The position numbers and the translations under genes were made by a program. 64,000 nucleotides of DNA from Rhodoferax potami (GTDB lineage Bacteria; Pseudomonadota; Gammaproteobacteria; Burkholderiales; Burkholderiaceae_C). This document shows positions 9,233 to 17,362 of this stretch, piece by piece. The notes under the pieces are model-generated. The model worked only from the letters and a program-made list of their open reading frames with translations, ran no database searches and was not told where the DNA came from. Positions within the stretch are counted from its first letter, which is position 1; each line of letters opens with the position of its first letter. The stretch spans positions 372,001 through 436,000 of the forward strand of contig NZ_JAVBIJ010000001.1 in assembly GCF_032193765.1 (NCBI RefSeq), in the 5' to 3' direction.

Positions 9233-9281
9233 GGCCTCTAGCGCTCGCTATGTCTGCGCGGGTAGCTATCAAATAGATAGT
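9233..9281 (+). repeat. Dispersed ~45-bp repeat, copy B (intergenic, before queE)
   Basis: The copy starts GGCCTCTAGCGCTCGC, has the central TCTGCGCGGGTAGCT, and ends ATCAAATAGATAG. It is the clearest intergenic copy of the family that also lies inside several genes of this window. Confidence 0.65.
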
Positions 9282-9331
9282 ATCTGCGGCGCTGTATACC
9301 GTTTGCAGTGCCGCACGGTAAAATCCACCCC

Positions 9332-9356
9332 AAGGCCCGCTGCTCCGGCGGGCCTT
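9332..9356 (+). terminator. Perfect hairpin, probable terminator or attenuator ahead of queE
   Basis: A perfect stem AAGGCCCGC/GCGGGCCTT with a seven-base loop is followed by GTCTTTTGTG, a short interrupted T tract. It lies 150 bp after the deaminase stop and just before a short upstream ORF. It could end the purine transcript or act as an attenuator for queE. Confidence 0.6.
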
Positions 9357-9391
9357 GTCTTTTGTGTTCCGGAGCCATGTAGAGGACTACC

Positions 9392-9463
9392 ATGTACAAA
9401 AACCTCGCTGCCACACCTGTGGCCGCTTGTTGTTTCTCTCTTTCTTTCGCTGTGGTTGCGTAA
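9392..9463 (+). CDS. Short upstream ORF (23 aa) before queE
   Basis: The ATG at 9392 follows an AGAGG ribosome-site-like sequence by six bases. The ORF encodes 23 residues beginning MYKNLAATPVAACCF, hydrophobic with adjacent Cys residues, and ends with TAA six bases before the queE ATG. Size, spacing and the upstream hairpin suggest a leader peptide coupled to queE translation. I know of no family, and function is unproven. Confidence 0.45.
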   Translation: MYKNLAATPVAACCFSLSFAVVA

Positions 9464-9468
9464 CGGCC

Positions 9469-10104
9469 ATGGCATACCAAGTCAAAGAAATTTTCTACAC
9501 CCTGCAGGGCGAAGGCTCGCACGCAGGGCGCCCGGCCGTGTTCTGCCGCTTTGCGGGTTGCAACTTGTGGTCCGGCCGGGAGCAAGACCGCGCGACTGCC
9601 GTCTGCAAATTTTGCGATACCGACTTTGTGGGCACCGACGGCACGCTGGGCGGCAAGTTCAGCACCGCAGAGGCGCTGGCCGAGCGCATTGCGGCGCAGT
9701 GGCCGGCCGGCGACTCGGCCCACCGCTTTGTGGTGATGACCGGCGGCGAGCCGTTGCTGCAGGTGGACACCGCACTGATCGACGCGCTGCATGCGCTGGG
9801 ATTCCAGATCGCGGTAGAAACCAACGGCACGGTGCTCGCACCCGAAGGCATCGACTGGATTTGCGTGAGCCCCAAAGCCGGCTCGCAGTGGATCCAGCGC
9901 CAGGGCCACGAGCTCAAACTGGTGTGGCCGCAGGCCGGCATCACCCTGGAGGAGTGCGAGGCCGCCAGCTTCACCCACCGCTACCTGCAGCCCATGGACA
10001 ACCCGCAGCGCGCGGCCAACACCGAGACCTGCATCACCCAGTGCATGCAACGCCCGGCCTGGCGCCTTTCGTTGCAAACCCACAAGATCACAGGCATCCG
10101 ATGA
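9469..10104 (+). CDS. queE: 7-carboxy-7-deazaguanine synthase
   Basis: A 211-aa radical-SAM enzyme that converts 6-carboxytetrahydropterin to 7-carboxy-7-deazaguanine in queuosine biosynthesis. The iron-sulfur site is the proteobacterial variant with Cys in FAGCNLWSG, then VCKFCDTDF after a longer spacer. The substrate-proximal motifs EIFYTLQGEGSHAGRPAVF and MTGGEPLLQ are present. The ATG at 9469 opens directly at the family's N-terminus (MAYQVKEIF). The stop overlaps the queD start (ATGA), so both pathway enzymes are co-translated. The queC and queF genes are not in the window. Confidence 0.95.
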   Translation: MAYQVKEIFYTLQGEGSHAGRPAVFCRFAGCNLWSGREQDRATAVCKFCDTDFVGTDGTLGGKFSTAEALAERIAAQWPAGDSAHRFVVMTGGEPLLQVDTALIDALHALGFQIAVETNGTVLAPEGIDWICVSPKAGSQWIQRQGHELKLVWPQAGITLEECEAASFTHRYLQPMDNPQRAANTETCITQCMQRPAWRLSLQTHKITGIR

Positions 10105-10508
10105 CCCAAGCACCCGCCATCCCGCTCCCCCGCAGCTGCGAGGTCAGCCAGAAGTTTTTCTTCGATGCCGCCCATACCTTGAAGCGCACGGTGGACGACG
10201 CCGAAGAGATCGCCGGTAGCCGCCGCATCCACGGCCACACCTACCACTCCGAAGTGACGGTGACCGGCAGCGCCGATGCCGACACCGGCATGGTGGTGGA
10301 CCTGGGCCACTTGCGTAACGCGATTCAGGTGCTGCGCCCCCAGCTGGACCACCATTTGTTGGACGAAGTCGAAGGCCTCGGCCCAGCCACGCTGGAGAAT
10401 TTGGCGGCATTCATCTGGCGTGCCATGGCGGCTGAGTTTCCGGGCTTGTCGCAAGTGCGCGTGTGGCGTGACGGCATCGGCGACAGCTGCACGCTGCGTG
10501 CCCACTAA
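10101..10508 (+). CDS. queD: 6-carboxytetrahydropterin synthase (QueD)
   Basis: A 135-aa pterin synthase that makes 6-carboxytetrahydropterin from dihydroneopterin triphosphate, the step before QueE. Zinc ligands appear in FDAAHTL and in RRIHGHTYHSEV. The C-terminal VRVWRDGIGDSCTL contains the conserved E/D-type substrate contacts. Start chosen at the ATG that overlaps the queE stop by four bases. The gene is 10 bp ahead of guaD, so it may share that transcript. Confidence 0.94.
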   Translation: MTQAPAIPLPRSCEVSQKFFFDAAHTLKRTVDDAEEIAGSRRIHGHTYHSEVTVTGSADADTGMVVDLGHLRNAIQVLRPQLDHHLLDEVEGLGPATLENLAAFIWRAMAAEFPGLSQVRVWRDGIGDSCTLRAH

Positions 10509-10518
10509 ACACAGCACC

Positions 10519-11868
10519 ATGAACGCTTATCGCGCCTCTCTTCTCTGGTTCGCCCCCCGCAGCGAGGGCGTGGCCCGTGCCCTCTACGAGCAGGACGGCC
10601 TGCTGGTCGTCGGTCCTGATGCGCAGGGGCGGCAAGTGGTGCAGGCGATCGGTGCTTACGGCACGGTATCGAAGCAGTATCCGCAAGTGCCGGTGCAGCA
10701 TTTTCCCGGCCGCATCATTGCGCCGGGGTTTATTGACCTGCACATCCACTACCCGCAGATTGATGTGATCGGGTCGCCCGCCAGCGGCTTGTTGCCTTGG
10801 CTGGAGAATTACACATTTCCTGAAGAAAATCGCTTCTCCGCGCCCGGCCATAGTGCGCAAGCAGCTACGTTTTTTGTAGCAGAGCTGCTGCGCAATGGCG
10901 TCACCACCGCGCTCACTTTCGCCACCTCGCACCCCGAATCGGTCAACGCCTTGTTCACCGAGGCGCAAGCCCGGCACATGCGCCTGATCACCGGGCTGGT
11001 GCTGATGGACCGCCATGCCCCGGACTACCTGGTGAACCAGGGGCAGGGCAGTGTGAGCGGTACCGAGCAAAGCCTGCGCGATACCGAGTCGCTGATCCAG
11101 CGCTGGCATGGCGTGGACCGCCTGGGCTACGCCATCACCCCGCGCTTTGCGCCCACCAGCACCGATGCCCAGCTGCGCGGCGCGGGCGAGTTGGCCAAGC
11201 AATACGGTGACGTGTGGATTCAAAGCCATGTGGCTGAGAACAAGGACGAAATCACCTGGGCGCGCGAGCTGTTCCCGGCGTCCCGCTCCTACCTCGCCAC
11301 CTACGACGACTTCGGCCTGATGCGCGAACGCGCCATCTACGCCCACTGCATCCACTTCGATGACGACGACCGTGCCCTGATGCGCGACACCGGCGCGGCC
11401 GCGGCCATCAGCCCGACCAGTAATCTGTTTCTGGGCAGCGGCTTCTTCGATTACGAAGGTGCCGACCGCGTGGGCTACCAGTACGGCCTGGCCAGCGATG
11501 TGGGGGGCGGCACGTCGTTCAGCCCCTTCCACACCATGCTCGCGGCCTACTACGTGGGTCGCGAGGGCCGGACCAAGCCGGGCCTCTCGCTCTCACCCCA
11601 ACACCTGTGGTGGCAGCACACCGCCGGCGCCGCAGGCGCATTGGGGCTGGACGGCGCGAATGGTGGGCCTGCGGTAGGCAACCTGCTGCCCGGTTGCGAG
11701 GCCGACTTTGTGGTCCTCAACCCCCAAGCCACGCCGCTCCTAGCTCGCAAGACAGCGTTGGCGTCCAACCTCGATGAGCTGCTGTTCAGCCTGATCGTGC
11801 TGGGCGACGACCGACTGGTTGAGAAAACGGTGATTTCTCAGGAGTTGAGCGATGGCTCGGTGCGCTAG
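10519..11868 (+). CDS. guaD: Guanine deaminase
   Basis: A 449-aa amidohydrolase converting guanine to xanthine, the substrate of xanthine dehydrogenase. Motifs are GFIDLHIHYPQID (metal His pair), WLENYTFPEE, ITPRFAPTS, QSHVAENKDE (His), YAHCIH (His) and SDVGGGTSF (Asp). Length is close to E. coli GuaD. The ATG at 10519 follows queD by 10 bp. The segment around 10839-10880 resembles the dispersed repeat although the protein shows no length change there. The last 17 bases overlap the next lipoprotein gene. Confidence 0.95.
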   Translation: MNAYRASLLWFAPRSEGVARALYEQDGLLVVGPDAQGRQVVQAIGAYGTVSKQYPQVPVQHFPGRIIAPGFIDLHIHYPQIDVIGSPASGLLPWLENYTFPEENRFSAPGHSAQAATFFVAELLRNGVTTALTFATSHPESVNALFTEAQARHMRLITGLVLMDRHAPDYLVNQGQGSVSGTEQSLRDTESLIQRWHGVDRLGYAITPRFAPTSTDAQLRGAGELAKQYGDVWIQSHVAENKDEITWARELFPASRSYLATYDDFGLMRERAIYAHCIHFDDDDRALMRDTGAAAAISPTSNLFLGSGFFDYEGADRVGYQYGLASDVGGGTSFSPFHTMLAAYYVGREGRTKPGLSLSPQHLWWQHTAGAAGALGLDGANGGPAVGNLLPGCEADFVVLNPQATPLLARKTALASNLDELLFSLIVLGDDRLVEKTVISQELSDGSVR

Positions 11869-12136
11869 CGGGGTTGTTTTGATCGCTGCAAGTTTGCTCG
11901 CCGGTTGCAGTACCGGGGGCTTTCTTGCGCGAGCCCAAGAGCTTTGCAACAAATACCCTACCCCGGATGCGCGGGCGGAATGCGAGCGCCGCGACAAACA
12001 AGTGCAAGCCGCAGTTCAACAGCAACAAGCCCAAGAGGCCTCGAAAAAGCAGCGCCCGGAAAGCGAGCGCCGCACTCCGGACGAAAACTTGTGCTTCGTC
12101 AGAAAAGCAACTGGAGAGCGCGTCTGCCCCAATTGA
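11852..12136 (+). CDS. Small lipoprotein of unknown function
   Basis: A 94-residue product with a short signal (VVLIAASLLAGC) and a clear lipobox LAGC. The remainder is charged and Gln-rich, contains four further Cys (CNK, CER, LCF, VCPN), and is likely flexible. It starts inside the end of guaD (17-bp overlap), which suggests coupling. I recognise no family. The coding call rests on the lipobox, overlap and reasonable length. Confidence 0.6.
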   Translation: MARCASGVVLIAASLLAGCSTGGFLARAQELCNKYPTPDARAECERRDKQVQAAVQQQQAQEASKKQRPESERRTPDENLCFVRKATGERVCPN

Positions 12137-12189
12137 CGCAGCACTCGCGGTTTCATGTCGAGGTGCACTGCACCACCCCCAAGGAATTC

Positions 12190-13395
12190 ATGCATTCAAA
12201 AAAAGATGCCACCCCGTTGACACGGTTTCAGGTGGTTTTGGTCATCCTCGCTCTGGCGTGCGGGGGCTTCGGTATCGGCACTGGCGAGTTCGCCATCATG
12301 GGCCTGCTGCCGGATGTGGCTGCCACGTTTCAGGTCACTACGCCGCAGGCGGGTTATGTCATCAGCGCTTACGCGATGGGTGTGGTGGTGGGTGCGCCGC
12401 TGATTGCGATTGCCGGGGCCAAGGCGTCGCGCCGTTCGTTATTGCTGATCTTGATGTCGGTGTTTACCGTGGGCAACCTCGCCAGTGCGATGGCGCCTGA
12501 TTTCTTGAGTTTTACGGTGCTGCGGTTTTTGACGGGTCTGCCGCACGGTGCCTATTTCGGCGTTTCTGCCTTGGTGGCGGCATCGCTGGTGCCGGTGCAG
12601 ATGCGAGCCCAGGCGGTGGGCTACGTGATGATGGGTCTCACGGTCGCGACCCTTTTGGGTACGCCGGTCATGGCCTATTTCGGGCAGTCGCTCAACTGGC
12701 GGGTGCTGTTTCTGTCGGTGGGGGTGATCGGGGCTATCACGGTCACGCTCATCTGGCTTTACCTGCCACGCGACAAGCCTAGCGAAGGTGCCACGGTGAT
12801 GCGCGAGCTGGTGGCGTTCACCCACCCGCAAGTGTTGCTGACGCTCACCCTGGCCGCGACTGGTTTTGGCGGTATGTTCTCGATCTTTTCTTACATTGCG
12901 GGCACTGCCACCGAAGTCGCGAACATGCCCGCGGGCATGGTGCCAGTCATCATGGCTCTGTTTGGTGTTGGCATGAATGTGGGTAATGTCGTGGGCTCCA
13001 AACTGGCGGACATCGCCTTGATGGGCACCATCGGCGGCATGTTGATCTTCAATATTGTGGTGATGACGCTGTTCAGCGTGACCGCAGCCTCTCCTTGGAT
13101 GCTGTGCTTGTGTACCTTTTTGATTGGCTGCACTTTTGCTGCCGGCCCCGCTATCCAGACCCGGTTGATGGATGTCGCCGCAGACGGGCAGACCCTGGCC
13201 GCTGCCTCGATGCATTCCGCCTTCAACATTGCCAACGCCTTGGGCGCATGGTTGGGTGGCTTGGTGATCACCTTGGGCTACGGCTATGCCGCTACCGGTT
13301 ATGTGGGCGCGGCGCTGTCGTTCCTTGGCCTATTGGTGTTTGGTGCATCGGTGGCGTTGGAGCGGCGCAGCACCCGTGCGCTTTGCCAAGCTTGA
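12190..13395 (+). CDS. MFS transporter, DHA1-type efflux protein (AraJ/NepI-like)
   Basis: A 401-aa, twelve-helix major facilitator. The N-terminal helix has the DHA1 signature GIGTGEFAIMGLLPDVA, and the 2-3 loop region reads GAPLIAIAGAKASRRSLL. An AAGGAATTC sequence precedes the ATG at 12190; the ORF extends upstream but the extra part overlaps the lipoprotein gene. NepI of this superfamily exports purine ribonucleosides, which would suit the neighbourhood, but AraJ-like sugar or drug exporters are equally close, so the substrate is unassigned. Confidence 0.88.
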   Translation: MHSKKDATPLTRFQVVLVILALACGGFGIGTGEFAIMGLLPDVAATFQVTTPQAGYVISAYAMGVVVGAPLIAIAGAKASRRSLLLILMSVFTVGNLASAMAPDFLSFTVLRFLTGLPHGAYFGVSALVAASLVPVQMRAQAVGYVMMGLTVATLLGTPVMAYFGQSLNWRVLFLSVGVIGAITVTLIWLYLPRDKPSEGATVMRELVAFTHPQVLLTLTLAATGFGGMFSIFSYIAGTATEVANMPAGMVPVIMALFGVGMNVGNVVGSKLADIALMGTIGGMLIFNIVVMTLFSVTAASPWMLCLCTFLIGCTFAAGPAIQTRLMDVAADGQTLAAASMHSAFNIANALGAWLGGLVITLGYGYAATGYVGAALSFLGLLVFGASVALERRSTRALCQA

Positions 13396-13423
13396 TCCAA
13401 GGCTTGCCAGCACTGCCCTGAGC

Positions 13424-13984
13424 TCAGGGCTTCACAATCCCCGAGAAATTCATGCCCTGCAGCGGGCCGAGCGGGTTGTGGGTGACTTCCAGTTCATTGA
13501 CCCACGGCTGGCCACCCCAGGCCCGGTACACGACCACGTCGTCCACCATCAGGATGGTGGCGCTGAATCGCCAGCCGGTGGTTTCGGTGCGGCGGCTGAA
13601 GTTGGCCACGTCCTTGAAAAAGCCCCCGGTGCGCGCCTTGGTGATCTTGGAGATGATCAACTCGATCCCCCGGCAATTGCTTCGGGCGGCCACGCAGGTC
13701 AGCACACCGGGGTCCAGGTCGTCCCGGGTCAGCATGGTGTTGGGGACAAAGAATTTGCGCACGATGTCTGCCTGTGTCAGGTGCGTTGCATTGGGGTGAT
13801 TGGCGGGGTTGAGGTTGCCGGTCTCTATCAGGTGCCAGTTGCTTTGCATGGGTACCAGCACCTCGACGGCCAAGCGCGCTTCGTCAAAACTGGTGAAGGT
13901 GCTGGAGTCGGTTTGCTCACTCGGCAGCATGGTGGTGCACCCGCTGCACAGCGCCATGAGGGGGAGTAGGGTGATGAAGCGCAT
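13424..13984 (-). CDS. Hypothetical lipoprotein
   Basis: A 186-aa putative lipoprotein with an N-terminal signal (MRFITLLPLMALCSGC). The lipobox is imperfect (CSGC) but the position is right. I chose the ATG at 13984, which opens at the signal; a longer reading to 14041 adds an unlikely prefix. The body has two Cys (TCVAARSNCRG) and a beta-rich C-terminus. No family recognised. It is convergent with the MFS gene and divergent from the deaminase gene. Confidence 0.72.
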   Translation of the reverse strand: MRFITLLPLMALCSGCTTMLPSEQTDSSTFTSFDEARLAVEVLVPMQSNWHLIETGNLNPANHPNATHLTQADIVRKFFVPNTMLTRDDLDPGVLTCVAARSNCRGIELIISKITKARTGGFFKDVANFSRRTETTGWRFSATILMVDDVVVYRAWGGQPWVNELEVTHNPLGPLQGMNFSGIVKP

Positions 13985-14085
13985 GACGCACAGTAGTTGT
14001 CCCGCCGGGGCCTGTCTGTTCAACAGCGCACCCTGTGCCATCGGTCAAGCGTCGAATGCTAGACTGGACCAAACCACTGCATGCT

Positions 14086-14616
14086 ATGAAAAACGATTCT
14101 CTGATCCACTGGCATTCCATGTTCATGGGTGTGGCGCTTCTGGCCGCCGCCCGTTCCAAAGATTCCCGCAAGCGCAATGGCGCCTGCATCGTCGGGCCGG
14201 ACAACAAGATTTCCGGCGTGGGCTACAACGGCTTGCCCCGTGGCTGCGATGACCACGACGAGCATTACTGGCAGGACGACGACACCGACCCGCTGAACTC
14301 GCGCCACAGCTACATCGTGCATGCCGAGCAGAATGCGATCCTGAATTGCACTTCCTTGCCGTTGCATGGCTCCACCATCTACGCGACCCAATACCCGTGC
14401 CCGCGCTGTGTGCAGTCCATCATCCAGGTCGGTATCAAACGCGTGGTGTACCTTGAAAAGAAAGCGCACCAGGAGCGGGTGAACGCAGCCTCCGAAAAAA
14501 TGCTCGGCGATGCCGGAGTGGAAATCGAGTCTTTGCAAACCTTGCAGCCGGAGTCGGCCGATTGGTCGGCCCAACTGGCGCAGTTTATTGAAACCACCAC
14601 CACCTCTTCCCGCTGA
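14086..14616 (+). CDS. dCMP/cytidine deaminase family protein
   Basis: A 176-aa zinc deaminase with the motif HAEQNAI (His ligand and catalytic Glu) and PCPRC (two Cys ligands). The insert between GYNGLPRGCDDHDEHYW and the HAE motif resembles deoxycytidylate deaminases, which make dUMP for thymidylate synthesis. The ATG at 14086 (MKNDSLIHWHSMFMG) fits the family; an in-frame start at 14035 is possible. Allosteric residues cannot be judged, so dCMP specificity is probable rather than certain. A YpfJ-type peptidase gene follows 24 bp later. Confidence 0.88.
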   Translation: MKNDSLIHWHSMFMGVALLAAARSKDSRKRNGACIVGPDNKISGVGYNGLPRGCDDHDEHYWQDDDTDPLNSRHSYIVHAEQNAILNCTSLPLHGSTIYATQYPCPRCVQSIIQVGIKRVVYLEKKAHQERVNAASEKMLGDAGVEIESLQTLQPESADWSAQLAQFIETTTTSSR

Positions 14617-14640
14617 ACAGGGCGGGCGAAAGATACAGCT

Positions 14641-15549
14641 ATGAAATGGGAAGGCAACCGCGAGTCCGACAACGTGGAAGACCGCCGCAGTGGCGGTGGT
14701 GGCAGCTTCAGGGGCGGCGGTGGCGGAGGGCTTGGGCCTTTGGGCGCGCTGCTGAGCGGGCGCTTGGGGGTCGGCACCATCGTGATTGCCTTGCTGGGCG
14801 GATGGGTGCTGGGTATCAACCCCTTGACGATTTTGAGTGCCCTGAGCGGCGGTGGGGCGCCCACGGCGCAGGTGCAGCAGGCACCTGCCCAACGCCCACC
14901 GGCCGATGACAAGATGGCCAAATTTGTGTCGACCGTGCTGGCCGATACGGAAGATGTCTGGGGCGAGGTCTTCGCCAAAGGGGGCGGCACTTACCGCAAC
15001 CCCAAACTGGTGCTGTTCCGCGGCGCTACGCCGACCGCCTGTGGTCAAGGCCAGAGCGCCATGGGGCCCTTTTATTGCCCGGCCGACCAAAAGGTTTATA
15101 TCGACCTCGGTTTTTACGAGACCCTGCAAAAACAACTGGGCGCGCCAGGCGACTTTGCGCAGGCCTATGTGATCGCCCATGAGGTGGGTCACCACGTGCA
15201 AAACCTGTTGGGTATCAGCGCCAAGGTGCAGGAGGCACGGGGTCGCGTCAGCGAGGCGGAAGGCAACGCCCTGAGCGTGCGCTTGGAGCTGCAGGCCGAC
15301 TGTTTTGCTGGCGTCTGGGCGCACCATGCCAACAACGCCCGCCAGCTGCTGGAGGACGGCGATGTGGCCGAAGCCATGAATGCCGCCGCCAAAATCGGTG
15401 ACGACGCTTTGCAACGCGGCTCAGGGCGCGCAGTGGTGCCGGAGAGCTTTACCCACGGCAGCAGCGCACAGCGCCAGCGCTGGTTCGACAAGGGCCTGAA
15501 AACCGGCAGCGTCAAGGGCTGCGACACGTTTTCTAACCGGACTATCTAG
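14641..15549 (+). CDS. ypfJ: Neutral zinc metallopeptidase, YpfJ family
   Basis: A 302-aa membrane-anchored peptidase. The N-terminal segment is charged and Gly-rich, then one transmembrane helix ([14 protein letters not shown]) near residues 43-56. The peptidase domain has the zincin signature [13 protein letters not shown] and the downstream [15 protein letters not shown]. Family length and layout match E. coli YpfJ. The physiological substrate is unknown. Confidence 0.9.
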   Translation: MKWEGNRESDNVEDRRSGGGGSFRGGGGGGLGPLGALLSGRLGVGTIVIALLGGWVLGINPLTILSALSGGGAPTAQVQQAPAQRPPADDKMAKFVSTVLADTEDVWGEVFAKGGGTYRNPKLVLFRGATPTACGQGQSAMGPFYCPADQKVYIDLGFYETLQKQLGAPGDFAQAYVIAHEVGHHVQNLLGISAKVQEARGRVSEAEGNALSVRLELQADCFAGVWAHHANNARQLLEDGDVAEAMNAAAKIGDDALQRGSGRAVVPESFTHGSSAQRQRWFDKGLKTGSVKGCDTFSNRTI

Positions 15550-15720
15550 CCCCCACGCTCCGCCGCTTTGCGGGTCGCTGCCCCCCAGGGGGGCGGATTC
15601 CCCTTGGGGCGGCCCGGCGGGGAATCTAGCCCCCACACACCACAGGTGTGCGTGGTAGGAATTGGGAACTAGAGGATAATCGGGGTTTGCCCTGACTTCC
15701 TTTGGGCGACCCGCTATCGG
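15544..15720. repeat. Intergenic GC-rich repeat block between ypfJ and rhlE
   Basis: The 13-bp sequence ATCTAGCCCCCAC occurs at 15544-15556 and again at 15624-15636. Between them lies a palindromic stretch (CCCCCCAGGGGGGCGG), and the second copy is followed by a hairpin CCACACACC/GGTGTGCGTGG. It resembles GC-rich intergenic repeats I recall from Comamonadaceae; assignment to a named family is not possible here. Confidence 0.5.
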
Positions 15721-15755
15721 ATGGATAGCACTCTTTATGGCTATGCCTTACCGAT

Positions 15756-17321
15756 TTGATTACTGAATTGACTCCCACTCCCGTGACCTCCAACGAGCTC
15801 ACCGCGGACACGCCCACCATGGCTTTTGCCCAGCTGCAGCTGGCCAACCCGCTTGCCCGCGCCGTAGCGGAAATGGGCTACACCACCATGACGCCGATTC
15901 AGGCGCAGGCCATCCCCGTCGTGCTGACCGGGAAAGACGTCATGGGCGCCGCCCAGACAGGCACCGGCAAAACTGCCGCATTCGCACTGCCTTTGCTGCA
16001 GCGCCTGATGAAGCACGAAAACGCTTCCACCTCTCCCGCCCGCCACCCCGTTCGCGCATTGGTGCTGTTGCCTACCCGCGAGCTGGCCGACCAGGTGGCT
16101 CAGCAGGTCAAGCTGTACGCCAAGTACACCAACCTGCGCAGTGCCGTGGTGTTTGGTGGCATGGACATGAAGCCCCAGACCCTGGAGCTCAAAGCCGGTG
16201 TGGAAGTGCTGGTAGCGACCCCCGGCCGCTTGCTGGACCACATCGAAGCCAAAAACGCAGTGTTGAACCAGGTGGAATACGTGGTGCTGGACGAAGCTGA
16301 CCGCATGCTGGACATCGGCTTCCTGCCGGACCTGCAGCGCATCTTGAGCTACCTGCCCAAGACCCGTACTACTTTGCTGTTCTCGGCGACCTTCTCGCCC
16401 GAAATCAAACGCTTGGCCAACAGCTACCTGCAAAACCCGATCACGATTGAAGTGGCGCGTTCCAACGCGACGGCTTCCACCGTGGAGCAGCATTTCTACC
16501 GCGTCAACGACGATGACAAGCGCCACGCCCTTTTGCAGATCGTGCGCAGCAAACAAATCAAACAAGCTTTTGTTTTTGTGAACAGCAAGCTCGGTTGCGC
16601 CCGCCTGACCCGCGCCCTGGAGCGCGATGGACTGCGCGCTGCTGCCTTGCACGGCGACAAGACCCAGGACGAGCGCCTGAAAGCGCTGGAAGCCTTCAAA
16701 AAAGGCGAAGTGGACTTGCTGGTCTGTACCGATGTGGCCGCCCGCGGCTTGGACATCAAGGACGTGCCCGCTGTGTTCAACATGGACATTCCGTTCAACG
16801 CAGAAGACTATGTGCACCGCATCGGCCGTACCGGCCGCGCTGGCGCCTCCGGCCTGGCGGTGAGCTTTGTCGGTGGCGGTAACGATGCGCGCTTGGTGGC
16901 TGACATCGAGAAGCTGATCAAAACCAAGATCGAGCTCGAAGCCGTGGAGTTCGACGAAGACCGTCCGGACATCCGCAGCCAGGGCCGTATCAATGACGGC
17001 CGCCGCATGTACGCAGAAAACGGCGAGCAAGCTCGTGGCCCCCGTAGCGAAGGCCGAGGCGACGGTCGTGGTGACGCAGGCCGTGGCCGCAGCCATAGCA
17101 ACGAGCGTGATGATGCCTACCGCACCCGCGCTCCCCGCGAATACGGTCGTCCGGCTCCTGCGCCCCGCGATCCGTTCTTTGACAAGCCCTACGAGCCCAG
17201 CGCACCTGCGGCTGAAGCGCCTTCCCCATCGTGGGAGTCGGCGGCCAAGCCGGCCAGCCGTGGCATCTCTGCCAACATCAAGCCCAAGCGCAAGGTCGCG
17301 GCACTGTTCAAGTCCGCCTAA
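15756..17321 (+). CDS. rhlE: DEAD-box ATP-dependent RNA helicase, RhlE type
   Basis: A 521-aa helicase acting in RNA remodelling and ribosome assembly or decay. Motifs in order: Q-motif (GYTTMTPIQAQAIPV), Walker A AQTGTGKT, PTRELADQ, TPGRLLD, DEAD, SAT, and HRIGRTGRAG. The C-terminal 130 residues are Arg/Gly/Pro-rich, an RNA-binding tail seen in betaproteobacterial RhlE. The start is uncertain: TTG at 15756 is the longest reading, an in-frame GTG lies at 15783, and an ATG at 15819 (MAFAQLQLANPLA) matches most homologues. Confidence 0.94.
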   Translation: MITELTPTPVTSNELTADTPTMAFAQLQLANPLARAVAEMGYTTMTPIQAQAIPVVLTGKDVMGAAQTGTGKTAAFALPLLQRLMKHENASTSPARHPVRALVLLPTRELADQVAQQVKLYAKYTNLRSAVVFGGMDMKPQTLELKAGVEVLVATPGRLLDHIEAKNAVLNQVEYVVLDEADRMLDIGFLPDLQRILSYLPKTRTTLLFSATFSPEIKRLANSYLQNPITIEVARSNATASTVEQHFYRVNDDDKRHALLQIVRSKQIKQAFVFVNSKLGCARLTRALERDGLRAAALHGDKTQDERLKALEAFKKGEVDLLVCTDVAARGLDIKDVPAVFNMDIPFNAEDYVHRIGRTGRAGASGLAVSFVGGGNDARLVADIEKLIKTKIELEAVEFDEDRPDIRSQGRINDGRRMYAENGEQARGPRSEGRGDGRGDAGRGRSHSNERDDAYRTRAPREYGRPAPAPRDPFFDKPYEPSAPAAEAPSPSWESAAKPASRGISANIKPKRKVAALFKSA

Positions 17322-17335
17322 CGGTCTGGGTGGCT

Positions 17336-17362
17336 CTCAGTCCCCGGGTTCCTGGGACTGAG
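17336..17362. terminator. Convergent terminator-like hairpin, rhlE/apaH
   Basis: A perfect stem CTCAGTCCC/GGGACTGAG lies between the convergent genes, followed on the plus strand by GGCATTTC. It covers the last codons of apaH, so the ApaH C-terminus is encoded within the stem. It could serve both directions. Confidence 0.6.

Noticed and set aside
9232..9468. preQ1 riboswitch before queE
   Set aside because: No convincing class I or II pseudoknot pattern could be drawn; the hairpin and short ORF explain the structure better.
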